Below are positions 1-8,140 of a DNA stretch of 64,000 bases, piece by piece. Made by a program: the position numbers and the translations under genes. How positions within the stretch are numbered: position 1 is the stretch's first letter; each line of letters starts with the position of its first letter. The notes beneath the pieces are model-generated. The model did not search any database and had not been told where the DNA came from. It worked only from the letters and a program-made list of their open reading frames with translations. Source of the DNA: Cyanobacteriota bacterium (lineage in GTDB: Bacteria; Acidobacteriota; Vicinamibacteria; Vicinamibacterales; UBA2999); contig JAIEMQ010000052.1 of NCBI GenBank assembly GCA_019752015.1, forward strand, positions 1 to 64,000. The letters are read 5' to 3'.

Positions 1-121
1 CCACATCGCACGCTGCCGCAATGGAACTACACGCTCAGGCCGCATGAAAAGTAAACTTTATTTTGTGGTGAGCCCTATGCGGACCGCGCGCACGTCATCG
101 CTGGTGGCGCGGACTTCGATG

Positions 122-596
122 TCAGCCACACCGGAATCGCGGCGGCGGCCGCACCGTCAGGACGACAAAATAAAAGCGCGCGTTGTGTTGATCGGATCGG
201 CTGATCGACTCGAGCTTGATCAGCAGCGACTCGCACAGCACCGTGCCGCCGACGTAGAGGAACATCCACTCGAGGGCCGGGCGCATCTGTTCTCCAGCCC
301 GATTCATGAACGCGCCCAGCGGACCGCGCAGCCCCCAGATGCGGACGCTGAGGTCCTTGTGCCCGGCGTTCTTGCCGAAGGTGGTGCTGAAGATCATGTC
401 GCCGGCGCTGATGCCGGCGAGGATGCCGACGCATAGATCGCGATGTGCGGCGCCGACCAGAACGTCGCGTCCGATCGATCGATGCCACGCAATGTCCCAG
501 TGCCCGCCGAAGAATGCCGACGTGACGGCCAGGGCCCCGCACCACAAGTACCCCGGGGATGCGCGCGCGATTCTCGCTGCTCTCGATCGCGGGCAT
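122..596 (-). pseudogene. Frame-broken integral membrane protein
   Basis: I do not recognise the family. A plausible protein begins at the ATG at 596 (MPAIESSENRARIPG) but must change frame in the CCCCGGGG run at 551-558 to continue as YLWCGALAVTSAFFGG followed by HWDIAWHRSIGRD, change again near 464 to give FWSAPHIAIY, and return near 431 to VGILAGISAGDMIFSTTF. The reconstructed text contains hydrophobic segments and a WH...GRD...FW..PH motif that reads like a conserved membrane-enzyme motif. The frame reaches a stop at 122, but a further shift would allow a conserved-looking end (VRATSDDVRAVRIGLTTK). Three or more small indels point either to a decayed gene or to sequence errors near a contig edge; the homopolymer site favours the latter for at least one of them. 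Confidence 0.45.
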
Positions 597-636
597 GTGC
601 GCACTCTAACCTAGTTCGCGCGTGGGCTGAGCTTGG

Positions 637-1017
637 ATGAGCGGCATGTCGCACGTGTCGCGGCGTGCGGTCCTGATGGGCCTGACCGGCGCAGTGCTCG
701 GGGCGCGTCCGGTCGTTGCGCAGAGTACGAGCCGTCAACGCCTCGTGTCGCCGCCGCGCCAGATCGCCGGCACCTATCGGCGTTCGCTGATGTCCGTCGA
801 CGGGCAGTTTCTCTGCCTCGGCGAGCTCGGACATTTGTCATGGATGGACCTCTCGCCGAAGGGCTACAAGGAAGTGTCGCGCGCGCAGTTGTTCGTGGCG
901 CGCGAATCGTGGGCGCTGCCGGTGCTGAGCCGGGGACTGCTCTACGTGGTGCAGAACACGCGTGACTTCATGTCGGGCACCCAGCCGCGGCTGCGCTGTT
1001 ACGACCTGCGGGCGTAA
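637..1017 (+). pseudogene. Tat signal joined to the C-terminal blade of a PQQ-type beta-propeller
   Basis: The 126-residue product starts with a Tat-type signal (SRRAVLMGLTGAVLGARPVVAQ) and, after about 20 residues, passes straight into what looks like the last blade of a secreted PQQ-like beta-propeller (SVDGQFLCLGELGHLSWMDL, then SWALPVLSRGLLYVVQ and a terminal RLRCYDLRA). Proteins of this type are normally about 400 residues, so roughly 300 residues of propeller appear to be missing. The most economical reading is an internal in-frame deletion that kept the export signal and the C-terminus. A small intact domain is possible but less likely, because a single blade would not be expected to fold alone. 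Confidence 0.45.
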
Positions 1018-1022
1018 GTCCG

Positions 1023-1853
1023 CTACTTCTTCTGCTCCACTTCGGCAATGAACGCGCGCGCCTCGCGAATCACATCGTCGGTGATGCCCATGTGACCCTT
1101 ATCGGTGTAATGGACGTAGCGATGCTGAACACCGGCGGCCTTCAGTTTCTCGACCATGTCCGCCGCCTGCTGCACCGGCACCGACTTGTCGTCATCGGAG
1201 TGGATGACGAGCAGCGGTTTCATTGCAGACGAGACATGGTTGATCGGCGACGCGTGCCGCCGCGCTTCTTCGACCTTGCCGTCAACAGGGGTCCACAAGT
1301 TTCCCCATGACAGCGAATTCAATTCATAAGTCGCCGCAACGCTGATCACCGCTTTGACGTCCGTGCGTGCTTTCTCCCAACCGCCGACGCGCGGGAATCC
1401 GGCTTCACCGGCGGTGGCGAACAGCGAGACCATCTGGCCGCCGGCCGACTGGCCGATCAGGTAGACGCGCTCGGGATCGATTCGATATTCGTCGGCGTGC
1501 GCGTGCAGCCATCGAATCGCGGTGAGCATGTCGATGTATGGCGCCGGCGCCGGCGATCCGCCGACGAGGCGATAGTCGATCGACATCGCGAAGTAACCGA
1601 ACTCCGCCCACTGCGTGACCTTGATGCTGCTCGCATCGGCGCGATTGCCGGCACGCCATCTTCCGCCATGCACCGAAATGATCGCGGGCTTGAGAGAGGG
1701 GCCGTCGGGATACGCGATGTTCGCGAGCAGCGCGGCGCCTTCCACGCGCCCATAGATAACGTCGGTCTTCGTGACGACGGGAGCGTTCGGCTGCGCATTC
1801 GCCAATGACGGACCGAGCATGAGAATTGCGGCCGCGAGCGCAGTCAAGCGCAT
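1023..1853 (-). CDS. Secreted alpha/beta hydrolase (esterase-like)
   Basis: A 276-residue alpha/beta hydrolase of the BD-FAE/esterase-lipase type, likely periplasmic: it opens with a signal peptide (MRLTALAAAILMLGPSLANA). Visible catalytic features are the oxyanion motif SVHGGRW near residue 60, the nucleophile elbow GQSAGG near 136, an acid in VIHSDDDKSVPV near 220 and the histidine in DKGHMGI near 254. Length is normal for the family. Relatives often remove acetyl or feruloyl groups from plant polysaccharides, but the substrate cannot be read here. It precedes, on the same strand, nothing closely coupled; upstream lies a heptamer tandem repeat separating it from the gluconate-dehydrogenase-like small subunit. 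Confidence 0.8.
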   Translation of the reverse strand: MRLTALAAAILMLGPSLANAQPNAPVVTKTDVIYGRVEGAALLANIAYPDGPSLKPAIISVHGGRWRAGNRADASSIKVTQWAEFGYFAMSIDYRLVGGSPAPAPYIDMLTAIRWLHAHADEYRIDPERVYLIGQSAGGQMVSLFATAGEAGFPRVGGWEKARTDVKAVISVAATYELNSLSWGNLWTPVDGKVEEARRHASPINHVSSAMKPLLVIHSDDDKSVPVQQAADMVEKLKAAGVQHRYVHYTDKGHMGITDDVIREARAFIAEVEQKK

Positions 1854-1859
1854 GACATC

Positions 1860-1890
1860 CCCTGATCCCTGATCCCTGATCCCTGATCCC
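1860..1890. repeat. Heptamer tandem repeat (CCCTGAT)4
   Basis: Four perfect copies of the 7-base unit CCCTGAT run from 1860 to 1887, followed by a degenerate partial copy. The array fills the gap between the minus-strand small subunit gene and the esterase start. A different heptamer array lies at 45927-45961, suggesting a class of short tandem repeats in intergenic DNA. Confidence 0.85.
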
Positions 1891-1893
1891 CGA

Positions 1894-2514
1894 TTAGTCG
1901 TAACTGACGCCCAGCTTCTTCAACGCTTCTGGCGGACAGCCATTCCATCGCGCGACGGAACGATTGCCCATGTATTGCAAATCATCAATGCCCATGCGCG
2001 TCGTCCAGAAGCCGCTGGCAGTCAGATCGCGGAAGCTGCTGAAGAACGCGACGCCGTGAGCGAAATCAGGCTTCGCCTTCGCCGGCCACGCAATGTCGTC
2101 GAGCACGGCCGTCCGCTCGCTGTCGACGCAGTTCAGAAACGTCTTGTCGAACCGCCGCTGGCATTCGACATCGAGCCAGGCGAGGCCGCCGCGCATCGCG
2201 ACCTGGCGCGTTGGCTGGTCGACCATCATGAAGTCCATGAACTCGGGCACGCCCGCATCGGTCGCGCTGCCCGATCGCTCGTCCTTCGGGATGACGATGT
2301 CGGCGAGCACGCGCACCAGCTTGAACTCGGTCTCGGTGAAAAATTTGGGAACGAATGGCTTCGCTGTCGCAGCCGTTCGAGCCGTTTGCGCGGCCGCGAC
2401 CGCTTGTGCCGCTTCGGCCTCGGTCCACGCAAACGTGGCGGCCGGCGCCGAGAGAAGGACTTTAAGGGCGTCGCGTCTGCTTGGTCTCCGTAGCTTTAAC
2501 GAAGGAGGTTTCAT
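1894..2514 (-). CDS. Gluconate 2-dehydrogenase subunit 3 family protein (small Tat subunit)
   Basis: A 206-residue protein of the small-subunit family found with FAD-dependent GMC sugar dehydrogenases. The ATG at 2514 was chosen because it follows GGAAGG and forms an ATGA overlap with the stop of the upstream GMC gene; an in-frame ATG further upstream lies inside that gene. The N-terminus has a Tat motif (SRRDALKVLLSAPAATFAW) and is followed by a low-complexity Ala-rich linker and the family core (FTETEFKLVRVLADIVIPKD). In characterised complexes this subunit exports the cofactor-loaded catalytic subunit through the Tat system by piggy-back and helps to electron transfer. No cytochrome c subunit is seen nearby. 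Confidence 0.85.
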   Translation of the reverse strand: MKPPSLKLRRPSRRDALKVLLSAPAATFAWTEAEAAQAVAAAQTARTAATAKPFVPKFFTETEFKLVRVLADIVIPKDERSGSATDAGVPEFMDFMMVDQPTRQVAMRGGLAWLDVECQRRFDKTFLNCVDSERTAVLDDIAWPAKAKPDFAHGVAFFSSFRDLTASGFWTTRMGIDDLQYMGNRSVARWNGCPPEALKKLGVSYD

Positions 2515-4232
2515 ATCGTGCCCGCCTTCCGCTGCTCGGCGATGGACTCGCTCGTGCGCATCGCGAGGGCAAGAATGGTCCACGTCACGTTCTTATCGGG
2601 ATTGGTCACGAACGGCCCCCCGTCAGTGACGAAGAGATTCCGGCAATCGTGCGACTGGCAATTGCCGTTGAGCACCGAAGTCTTCGGATCCTTGCCCATG
2701 CGAACACAGCCGACCTCGTGGATGATGCGGCCGCCAGGCTCAATGCCGTAATCCTGTTCGGCGGTCGGCATGGTCGACATTGGAGTCCCGCCCATTTCGT
2801 TGATGATGGAACGGAAGGTTTCCTGCATGTGCTTGACCTGCTTCAGCTCGTGGTCGCTCCACTTCCAGTGGAAGCGCAACACCGGAATGCCCCATCGATC
2901 GACCGTCGTTGGATCGATCTCGCAGTATGAATTCTCGTTGGGGATCATTTCGCCGCGGCCCGCGAAGCCGACCGTCGCGCCGTAGTAACGGCGATAGTCG
3001 TCCTTCAGTTGTTTGCCGTAGCCGCCGCCCTGCACCAGGCCGCCGTCGCCCGCAGTCGTGTGATAGAGATGCACGCCGCTGAGCGTGCCGAAGCCCGGCA
3101 TCCGTCGCCCGCCGCCAAGCTCGATGTGATACCCGCGCGGGAAATCGAGCTTCTTGTTGTCGCCCCACCACGGCATATAGAGATGTGAGCCGCTGGCGCC
3201 GTCCTCGTTGTGCGGCACGCCGTTCAGCATCTTCGGAATGAAACCGCGCACGCTCGTGCCGGTCGTATCGGTGAGGTACTTGCCGACGACGCCGCTCGAG
3301 TTGCCGAGACCCTGCGGGAATCGCGACGACTTCGAGTTGAGCAACAGCCGCGCGGTCTCGCACGCGCTTGCGGCCATCACGACAATGCGGCCGCGCGCGT
3401 GATTCTCGCGTCCGGTGGTCTTGTCGACATACGTGACGCCGGTTGCGAGTCCGTCATCACCAACGGTGACTTCGCGGGCCATCGCATTCGTGACGATGGT
3501 CAAGCGCTTCGTTGCCAGCGCCGGCGGCAGCAACACCGACGGCGATGAGAAATTCGCGTGGGCCGCGCAGGCGCGTCCGCATTGACCGCAGTAATGGCAC
3601 GCCGGCCTGCCGTTCAACGGCTGCGTCAGGATCGAAAGGCGAATCGGGATGCAGCGGATGCTCAACCGCTCCGACGCCTGCTTGATCAGCAGCTCGTAAC
3701 AACGCGGCTTCGGCGGCGGTTGAAAGATGCCGTCGGGATCGTTCGGCAGTCCCTCGTTCGATCCGAAGAGGCCGATGTATCGATCGATGCTGTCGTAGTA
3801 CGGTTTGAGATCGTCGTAGGTGATCGGCCAGTCGTCGCCGAGGCCGTCGAGGCTCCTGCGCCGGAAATCGTCCGGACCGAAGCGCAGCGAGATGCGGCCC
3901 CAGTGATTGGTGCGGCCGCCGAGCATGCGCGTGCGGAACCAGTCGAATCGATCGCCCGGCGCCGATGTGTAAGGCTCGCCTTCGAGCGTCCAGCCGCCCC
4001 ATCCCGCATCGAACTCGCCGAACTGCCGCTCGGGAACGGGCAGGCCGCGGCGCGGCGATTGATACGGCCACGCCATCATTTTCGAATCGCGGCGCGAGTC
4101 GAACATCACGCCGGCCTCGAGCATCAGGACGTTGGCCCCCGCCCCGGTGAGGACCTTCGCGGCCATGCCGCCGCCCGCCCCCGAGCCGACGATGACAACG
4201 TCGTGAATGGTGCGGTTGCGGATGATCTGCAT
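2511..4232 (-). CDS. GMC-type FAD oxidoreductase, catalytic subunit of a periplasmic sugar dehydrogenase
   Basis: A 573-residue flavoprotein. The start at 4232 (MQIIRNRTIHDVVIVGSGAG) puts the FAD-binding motif GSGAGG at residues 13-18, as expected; longer in-frame starts only add non-homologous sequence. Around residues 210-222 it has PACHYCGQCGRAC, a Cys cluster in the place where FAD-glucose dehydrogenases of the Burkholderia type bind a [3Fe-4S] centre. The C-terminal GMC domain shows HEVGCVRMG (catalytic His near residue 505) and a final TDGGPFVTNPDKN motif. It has no signal peptide of its own, consistent with co-export by the Tat-tagged small subunit encoded downstream. Context suggests oxidation of a glycoside or sugar at C3; gluconate or another sugar acid cannot be excluded. 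Confidence 0.85.
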   Translation of the reverse strand: MQIIRNRTIHDVVIVGSGAGGGMAAKVLTGAGANVLMLEAGVMFDSRRDSKMMAWPYQSPRRGLPVPERQFGEFDAGWGGWTLEGEPYTSAPGDRFDWFRTRMLGGRTNHWGRISLRFGPDDFRRRSLDGLGDDWPITYDDLKPYYDSIDRYIGLFGSNEGLPNDPDGIFQPPPKPRCYELLIKQASERLSIRCIPIRLSILTQPLNGRPACHYCGQCGRACAAHANFSSPSVLLPPALATKRLTIVTNAMAREVTVGDDGLATGVTYVDKTTGRENHARGRIVVMAASACETARLLLNSKSSRFPQGLGNSSGVVGKYLTDTTGTSVRGFIPKMLNGVPHNEDGASGSHLYMPWWGDNKKLDFPRGYHIELGGGRRMPGFGTLSGVHLYHTTAGDGGLVQGGGYGKQLKDDYRRYYGATVGFAGRGEMIPNENSYCEIDPTTVDRWGIPVLRFHWKWSDHELKQVKHMQETFRSIINEMGGTPMSTMPTAEQDYGIEPGGRIIHEVGCVRMGKDPKTSVLNGNCQSHDCRNLFVTDGGPFVTNPDKNVTWTILALAMRTSESIAEQRKAGTI

Positions 4233-4277
4233 GGCGGTGCGGCGATTGTAGTAGCATCGCGCCCGAGAGGCCAGCCG

Positions 4278-5792
4278 ATGATCTCCAGACGCAAATTCGT
4301 GGCAAACGTGGCAGCGACGACCGCGGCGGTCACCATCGTCCCCCGGCACGTGCTGGGCAAGGGCTACACCGCGCCGAGCGACAAACTCAACATCGCCGGC
4401 ATCGGCATCGGGGGCATGGGCCGGACCAACATGCTGAACCTCGGCCTCGACAACAACATCGTCGCGTTGTGCGATGTGGACTGGGGCTATGCGGGGCCGC
4501 AGTGGACCGCGGACGCATTCGCAACCGGGCTCAAGAACGAGGAAGCGCGGCTGCTGAAGACCGACCTCACGCCGGAGTCGCGCAAGAACAGCGAACACCG
4601 CGTTGCCTCGCTGAAACGCATCGCAGCCGAAGATCTCGCGAGGATCAAGCGCTACACCGACTATCGCCTGATGTTCGAACAGCAGAAGGACATCGATGCG
4701 GTGGTGGTGGCGACGCCGGATCACATGCACGCGCCGATCGCGATGGCGGCGCTCGACCTCGAGAAGCACTGTTACGTGCAGAAGCCGTTGTGCTGGTCGG
4801 TCGATGAAGCGCGCAAGCTGTCGCGCAAGGCGCGCCAGACGCCGAAGGCCGTCACGCAGATGGGCAACCAGGGCCACTCGTGGGATGACGGACGCAAGGC
4901 GGTGGAGTGGGTGCAGTCAGGCGCGATTGGCGACGTCACCGAAGCGCACGTGTGGACGAATCGTCCGCTCTCCTACTGGCCGCAGGGTATTCCGCGGCCG
5001 GAGCCGAAGCGCATCTCCGCCAACATGGCCTGGAACATGAGGGGCGTGATGGCGCGGCTGGCGAACGCGATGGGCATTTATTCGAAGCCCGACGAGCTCG
5101 ACTGGGATCTGTTCCTCGGCTGCGGCCCGTCACGCGACTATCACCCGGTGTATCACCCGTTCAACTGGCGCGGCTGGATCGACTGGGGCGGCGGCGCGAT
5201 CAGCGACATGGGCGCGCACCTGATCGATTTCCCATATTGGGCGCTGGAGCTCGAGTACCCAACATCAATCGAAACTGTGTCGACGCCGTTCGACGGCGAG
5301 TGCTATCCGATCGCGACGAAAACGTACTTCGAGTTCCCGGCGCGCGGCAGCAAGCCTCCGGTCAAGCTGACGTGGTACGACGGCGGGATGTTTCCAGCGA
5401 CGCCGCCCGAGTTTGCCGAAGGCGAGAAGCTCAACGGCGAAGGCGGCGTGATCATGGTCGGCAGCAAGGGCAAGGTGATCTGCAACACCTATGGCCTGCA
5501 ATCACGCCTGCTGCCCGACTCGCTGCACAAATCGGTCGGCGATCCGCCACGCACGCTCGAGCGCATCACCACCAGCCACGAAGTGAACTGGTCGAACGCG
5601 TGCAAGGGCATTGGCAAGGCGTCGACGCCGTTCGAGTACGCGGCGAGGCTGACGGAAGTAATGCTGCTGGGTGTCGTGGCGTTACGCGCCGGCGTGAAGA
5701 TCCACTACGACGGCGCCAATATGCGCGTCACCAACTCGCGCGAGGCCAACGATCTACTGAAGCGCGACTACCGAAGGGGCTGGTCGCTGTAG
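4278..5792 (+). CDS. Tat-exported Gfo/Idh/MocA family oxidoreductase
   Basis: A 504-residue protein with a Tat signal ([19 protein letters not shown]) followed by a Rossmann domain ([16 protein letters not shown] near residues 40-55) and the long C-terminal half typical of periplasmic Gfo/Idh enzymes. The usual EKP motif is changed: the text reads [13 protein letters not shown], with Gln for Glu. The C-terminal half has the family hallmark [19 protein letters not shown]. Such exported enzymes retain NAD(P) tightly and interconvert hydroxyl and keto groups on sugars; they occur in 3-keto-glycoside clusters. It is divergent from the GMC gene with a 45-base gap that must hold both promoters. The start at 4278 gives a canonical Tat n-region. 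Confidence 0.85.
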   Translation: MISRRKFVANVAATTAAVTIVPRHVLGKGYTAPSDKLNIAGIGIGGMGRTNMLNLGLDNNIVALCDVDWGYAGPQWTADAFATGLKNEEARLLKTDLTPESRKNSEHRVASLKRIAAEDLARIKRYTDYRLMFEQQKDIDAVVVATPDHMHAPIAMAALDLEKHCYVQKPLCWSVDEARKLSRKARQTPKAVTQMGNQGHSWDDGRKAVEWVQSGAIGDVTEAHVWTNRPLSYWPQGIPRPEPKRISANMAWNMRGVMARLANAMGIYSKPDELDWDLFLGCGPSRDYHPVYHPFNWRGWIDWGGGAISDMGAHLIDFPYWALELEYPTSIETVSTPFDGECYPIATKTYFEFPARGSKPPVKLTWYDGGMFPATPPEFAEGEKLNGEGGVIMVGSKGKVICNTYGLQSRLLPDSLHKSVGDPPRTLERITTSHEVNWSNACKGIGKASTPFEYAARLTEVMLLGVVALRAGVKIHYDGANMRVTNSREANDLLKRDYRRGWSL

Positions 5793-5931
5793 AACTGTTT
5801 GACTGCACCACGTCCGCCGCAGCTTCTCCGAGGCAAAACGACGAGAGTACGTTTCGAGCTTGTACGCAGCGGGTCTGATGATACGGTGCCCGGATGCCTT
5901 AGCCAGAGGAAACCAAACTCAAGGAGCTGAA

Positions 5932-6405
5932 ATGATGCTGCGCACCCTTATCTACGTGTTCGTGTTGGGAGCGGTTGTCGCGTGTTCCCAGGCTGCCCCG
6001 AGCGAGGCGGACGCCCGCCGAAGCGTTTCGCAGGCTTTGGATGATGGGGATGAGACTCGGCTCAAGGTCGTGTCCTTCACGAAGCGCGATGCTCGGTCGA
6101 TGGAGTTCGGCGGAATGCAGTCCCACGAAATCTTCTTCACCGCCGAAGCAGAGTTCGTGACGGATGCCATGTTCGAAACGAACGGGCCGATGGGCATGAA
6201 TCAATTCGTGCGCGAGATCAGCACATCCGCCGCACAGCCTGATGGCGGACTCCTGGACCAGTTCCGGCTCAATGGCCTCGGCTTGCAGCGCGCCAAGAAG
6301 GGCGAACGTTTGCTACTAAGCGGGACGGTCGCCTTCGAGAGGCGCGAGTCGGGCTGGGTGGCGGTGGGAAGGAGTATGAGCCTGCAGAAGGTAGCGGCGC
6401 GATAA
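5932..6405 (+). CDS. Hypothetical lipoprotein
   Basis: A 157-residue product beginning MMLRTLIYVFVLGAVVAC, a lipoprotein signal peptide with the cysteine near residue 18. The ATG at 5932 is preceded by AAGGAG at good spacing. The remainder is soluble, with the segments LKVVSFTKRDARSMEF and EIFFTAEAEFVTDAM that resemble a small alpha/beta fold of membrane-associated sensor-like lipoproteins. I do not recognise the family. It stands alone between the Gfo/Idh gene and a kinase remnant. The 139 bases upstream show no other gene. Confidence 0.65.
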   Translation: MMLRTLIYVFVLGAVVACSQAAPSEADARRSVSQALDDGDETRLKVVSFTKRDARSMEFGGMQSHEIFFTAEAEFVTDAMFETNGPMGMNQFVREISTSAAQPDGGLLDQFRLNGLGLQRAKKGERLLLSGTVAFERRESGWVAVGRSMSLQKVAAR

Positions 6406-6432
6406 GCCGCATTGGTGACGCACGTGAAGCAG

Positions 6433-6648
6433 CTACCTCGTCAGCGGTAGTATGCCGGCGATATGTCGCACTTCAAAGAGATTCTCCCGTGCCCGGCCCC
6501 ACCGCTTCTTCATCACGACAGCAATCAGTTGGGGCTTCTCGATGGCCATCTCGTAGAGCATCACGCCCAACGAGAAAATGTCGGATCGCCCATCGACGGT
6601 CCTGCCTTCGGCTTGTTCCGGCGACAGCAGCCTGGATGGTTGCCACAA
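6433..6648 (-). pseudogene. Serine/threonine protein kinase fragment
   Basis: Only the activation-loop and helix F part of a bacterial Ser/Thr kinase remains: [22 protein letters not shown] then VMLYEMA, which correspond to kinase subdomains VIII (the APE-like SPEQ) and IX (DxxSLG). The N-lobe, catalytic HRD loop and DFG are missing, and the C-terminal part runs into unrelated sequence ([18 protein letters not shown]). No start codon of a full gene lies upstream; it abuts the VapBC promoter. Acidobacteria carry many such kinases, so this is best read as a leftover of a deletion. Confidence 0.7.
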
Positions 6649-6675
6649 GAATACAAATCAAGCTAGTTTGGAAGC

Positions 6676-6879
6676 ATGAAGACCACGGTTGATATCCCTG
6701 ATGACGAGCTCGAGGATGTGATCCGTTTCACGCGGGCGCGCACCAAACGCGAAGCGATCGTCACGGCCATCACCGAATTCAATCATCGCCGCCGCCAGTC
6801 GGAGTTGGCGAAGCGGGCGGGCACGTGCCCCAACCTGCTGACGACCGACGAACTGCGACGGCAGCGCCGCAAGGGCTGA
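6676..6879 (+). CDS. vapB: VapB-type antitoxin
   Basis: A 67-residue protein with the compact N-terminal fold of VapB antitoxins (MKTTVDIPDDELEDVIRFT, then TRARTKREAIVTAITEF), a ribbon-helix-helix DNA-binding motif, followed by a basic C-terminal tail that would occupy the toxin groove. It ends one base before the VapC start. Antitoxin and toxin together normally autorepress their promoter, which must lie within the kinase remnant upstream. Confidence 0.85.
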   Translation: MKTTVDIPDDELEDVIRFTRARTKREAIVTAITEFNHRRRQSELAKRAGTCPNLLTTDELRRQRRKG

Positions 6880-6880
6880 C

Positions 6881-7255
6881 GTGGTCCTGGTCGACACTTC
6901 GGCGTGGATCCACTTCCTGCGGCCTGACGGCGACGCCGCGATCCGCGCCCGCGTCGTCGCGCACTTGACGGCGGGCACCGCCCACTGGTGTCCGATCGTC
7001 AGGCTCGAGCTCTGGAACGGCGCCGGCGGGGAGCGCGAAAAGAAAGTGCTGCGCGAGTTCGAGCGCCTCATTCCCGAACTGGCGATCACGACCGGGGTGT
7101 GGAACGACGCCTGCGATCGAGTCCGCCGCTGTCGCACGGCCGGCGTGTCCGCACCAGCCAGTGACGTGCTGATCGCGGCGTGCGCCCGCCATCATGGTGC
7201 CCAACTCGAACACGCCGACAGTGATTTCGATCTGATCGTTCTTCCGCACCCATAA
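6881..7255 (+). CDS. vapC: VapC-type PIN-domain toxin ribonuclease
   Basis: A 124-residue PIN-domain protein that starts with GTG one base after vapB. The acidic active-site residues are in place: Asp in VDTSAWIHFL near residue 4, Glu in RLELWNG near 46, Asp in PASDVLIAACA near 93 and a last Asp in DSDFDLI near 113. PIN toxins of this group cleave RNA, often initiator tRNA or rRNA loops, using Mg2+ or Mn2+. The pair looks intact, so it is probably functional, and is typical of accessory DNA. Confidence 0.9.
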   Translation: MVLVDTSAWIHFLRPDGDAAIRARVVAHLTAGTAHWCPIVRLELWNGAGGEREKKVLREFERLIPELAITTGVWNDACDRVRRCRTAGVSAPASDVLIAACARHHGAQLEHADSDFDLIVLPHP

Positions 7256-7326
7256 CGCTCCGCTCGCATCCGTATCGGCGCGCGCGAGCGTCACCGCGCG
7301 GCTGTCGTAGAGGACGGTGCCGCCTG

Positions 7327-7346
7327 CCCTGAGCGAAGTCGAAGGG
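7327..7346. repeat. Dispersed repeat, family B (CCCTGAGC..GTCGAAGGG)
   Basis: A 20-base imperfect palindrome, CCCTGAGCGAAGTCGAAGGG, in the 188-base gap between vapC and the DUF1080 gene. The same motif recurs at 50334-50352, 58824-58843 and 63970-63989, and as an expanded form at 43244-43302. Confidence 0.85.
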
Positions 7347-7382
7347 CCGCGGGTCGTGGGCACTTTGATCGGTCATGCTCGC

Positions 7383-7419
7383 AGCCTGGCTTGCCGTGGC
7401 CTTGGCGAAGGCGGCCACG
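7383..7419. repeat. Dispersed repeat, family A
   Basis: Intergenic copy of the element with core TTGGCGAAGGCGG, here flanked by the inverted arms GTGGCC and GGCCAC. It lies 37 bases after the family B copy, so the gap between vapC and the DUF1080 gene is largely made of repeat DNA. Confidence 0.75.
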
Positions 7420-7443
7420 CTGATCCAGAGAAGTCCCGTCTCT

Positions 7444-8133
7444 TCATAACGGTTTGATCTTCAGGTTGCGGTACATGACGACCGACTCATGATCCTGCAG
7501 CGCGATGTAACCGCGCTTGACCGTGGCATACGGCGGAATCTTGCCGAACTTGCTCGCCTGCACGCGCTTCTTCCAGTCGGCGCTGTCGATCTCGTAGTCG
7601 ACGACCTTGACGCCGTTCAGCCAGTGCTCCACGTGATTGCCCTTCGCGACGATGCGACCCTCGTTCCATTGCCCGACGGGTTTCGTCACGTCCTTCACCG
7701 GCTCGTTCACAGCGTAGTTCGATCCAGCCGAGGTGATCGCGTTGGCGCCGTCGGGGTGATGCCCGTTGTCCAGGACCTGGTATTCAGGCCCGGTGTGCCA
7801 CGGATACGGCTCGGTCGTCGCGATGCGGTAAATGATCCCGCTGTTCCCGTACTCGGTAATCTTCCACTCGAAGCGCATGTCGAAGTCGCCGTACTGCTCG
7901 ACGGTCATGAGATCGCCGCCACCGCCGAGTCGAACGAGCTCGCCGTTGAAGGCCCGCCACCCACCCGGCGCTTTCTTGTCGTCCTTGTAGCCGCGCCAGC
8001 CGTCCAGCGACTTGCCGTCGAACATCAATTTCCAGCCGTCGGCCTTCTCAGCCGGAGTGAGGGCCGGCATCTGGGCATTCACGACGGTGGTTCCGAGAGC
8101 CAGCAACGCAGCAGCGACAAGACGAAATCTCAT
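7444..8133 (-). CDS. DUF1080 (3-keto-disaccharide hydrolase) domain protein
   Basis: A 229-residue secreted protein (signal peptide MRFRLVAAALLALGTTVVNA) consisting of one DUF1080 domain: WKLMFDGKSLDGWRGY near residue 35, FDMRFEWKITEYGNSGIIYR near 90 and NGVKVVDYE near 175. The domain has a concanavalin-like beta-sandwich fold and is named for hydrolysis of 3-keto-disaccharides. With the neighbouring oxidoreductases it would cleave a glycosidic bond activated by C3 oxidation. It follows the TIM-barrel gene closely on the same strand (7 bases), which supports a joint role. Confidence 0.88.
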   Translation of the reverse strand: MRFRLVAAALLALGTTVVNAQMPALTPAEKADGWKLMFDGKSLDGWRGYKDDKKAPGGWRAFNGELVRLGGGGDLMTVEQYGDFDMRFEWKITEYGNSGIIYRIATTEPYPWHTGPEYQVLDNGHHPDGANAITSAGSNYAVNEPVKDVTKPVGQWNEGRIVAKGNHVEHWLNGVKVVDYEIDSADWKKRVQASKFGKIPPYATVKRGYIALQDHESVVMYRNLKIKPL

Positions 8134-8140
8134 AGCGGGA

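Noticed and set aside
1860-1890. Short repeat array as a CRISPR
   Set aside because: Units are 7 bases with no spacers and no cas genes nearby.
2481-2930. Long open frames antisense to real genes
   Set aside because: In this GC-rich DNA most antisense frames stay open by chance; they are Arg-rich, lack family motifs and overlap well-supported genes.
2511-4877. 788-residue form of the GMC oxidoreductase
   Set aside because: The first 215 residues are Arg/His-rich text antisense to the divergent Gfo/Idh gene; the FAD motif starts right after the Met at 4232.
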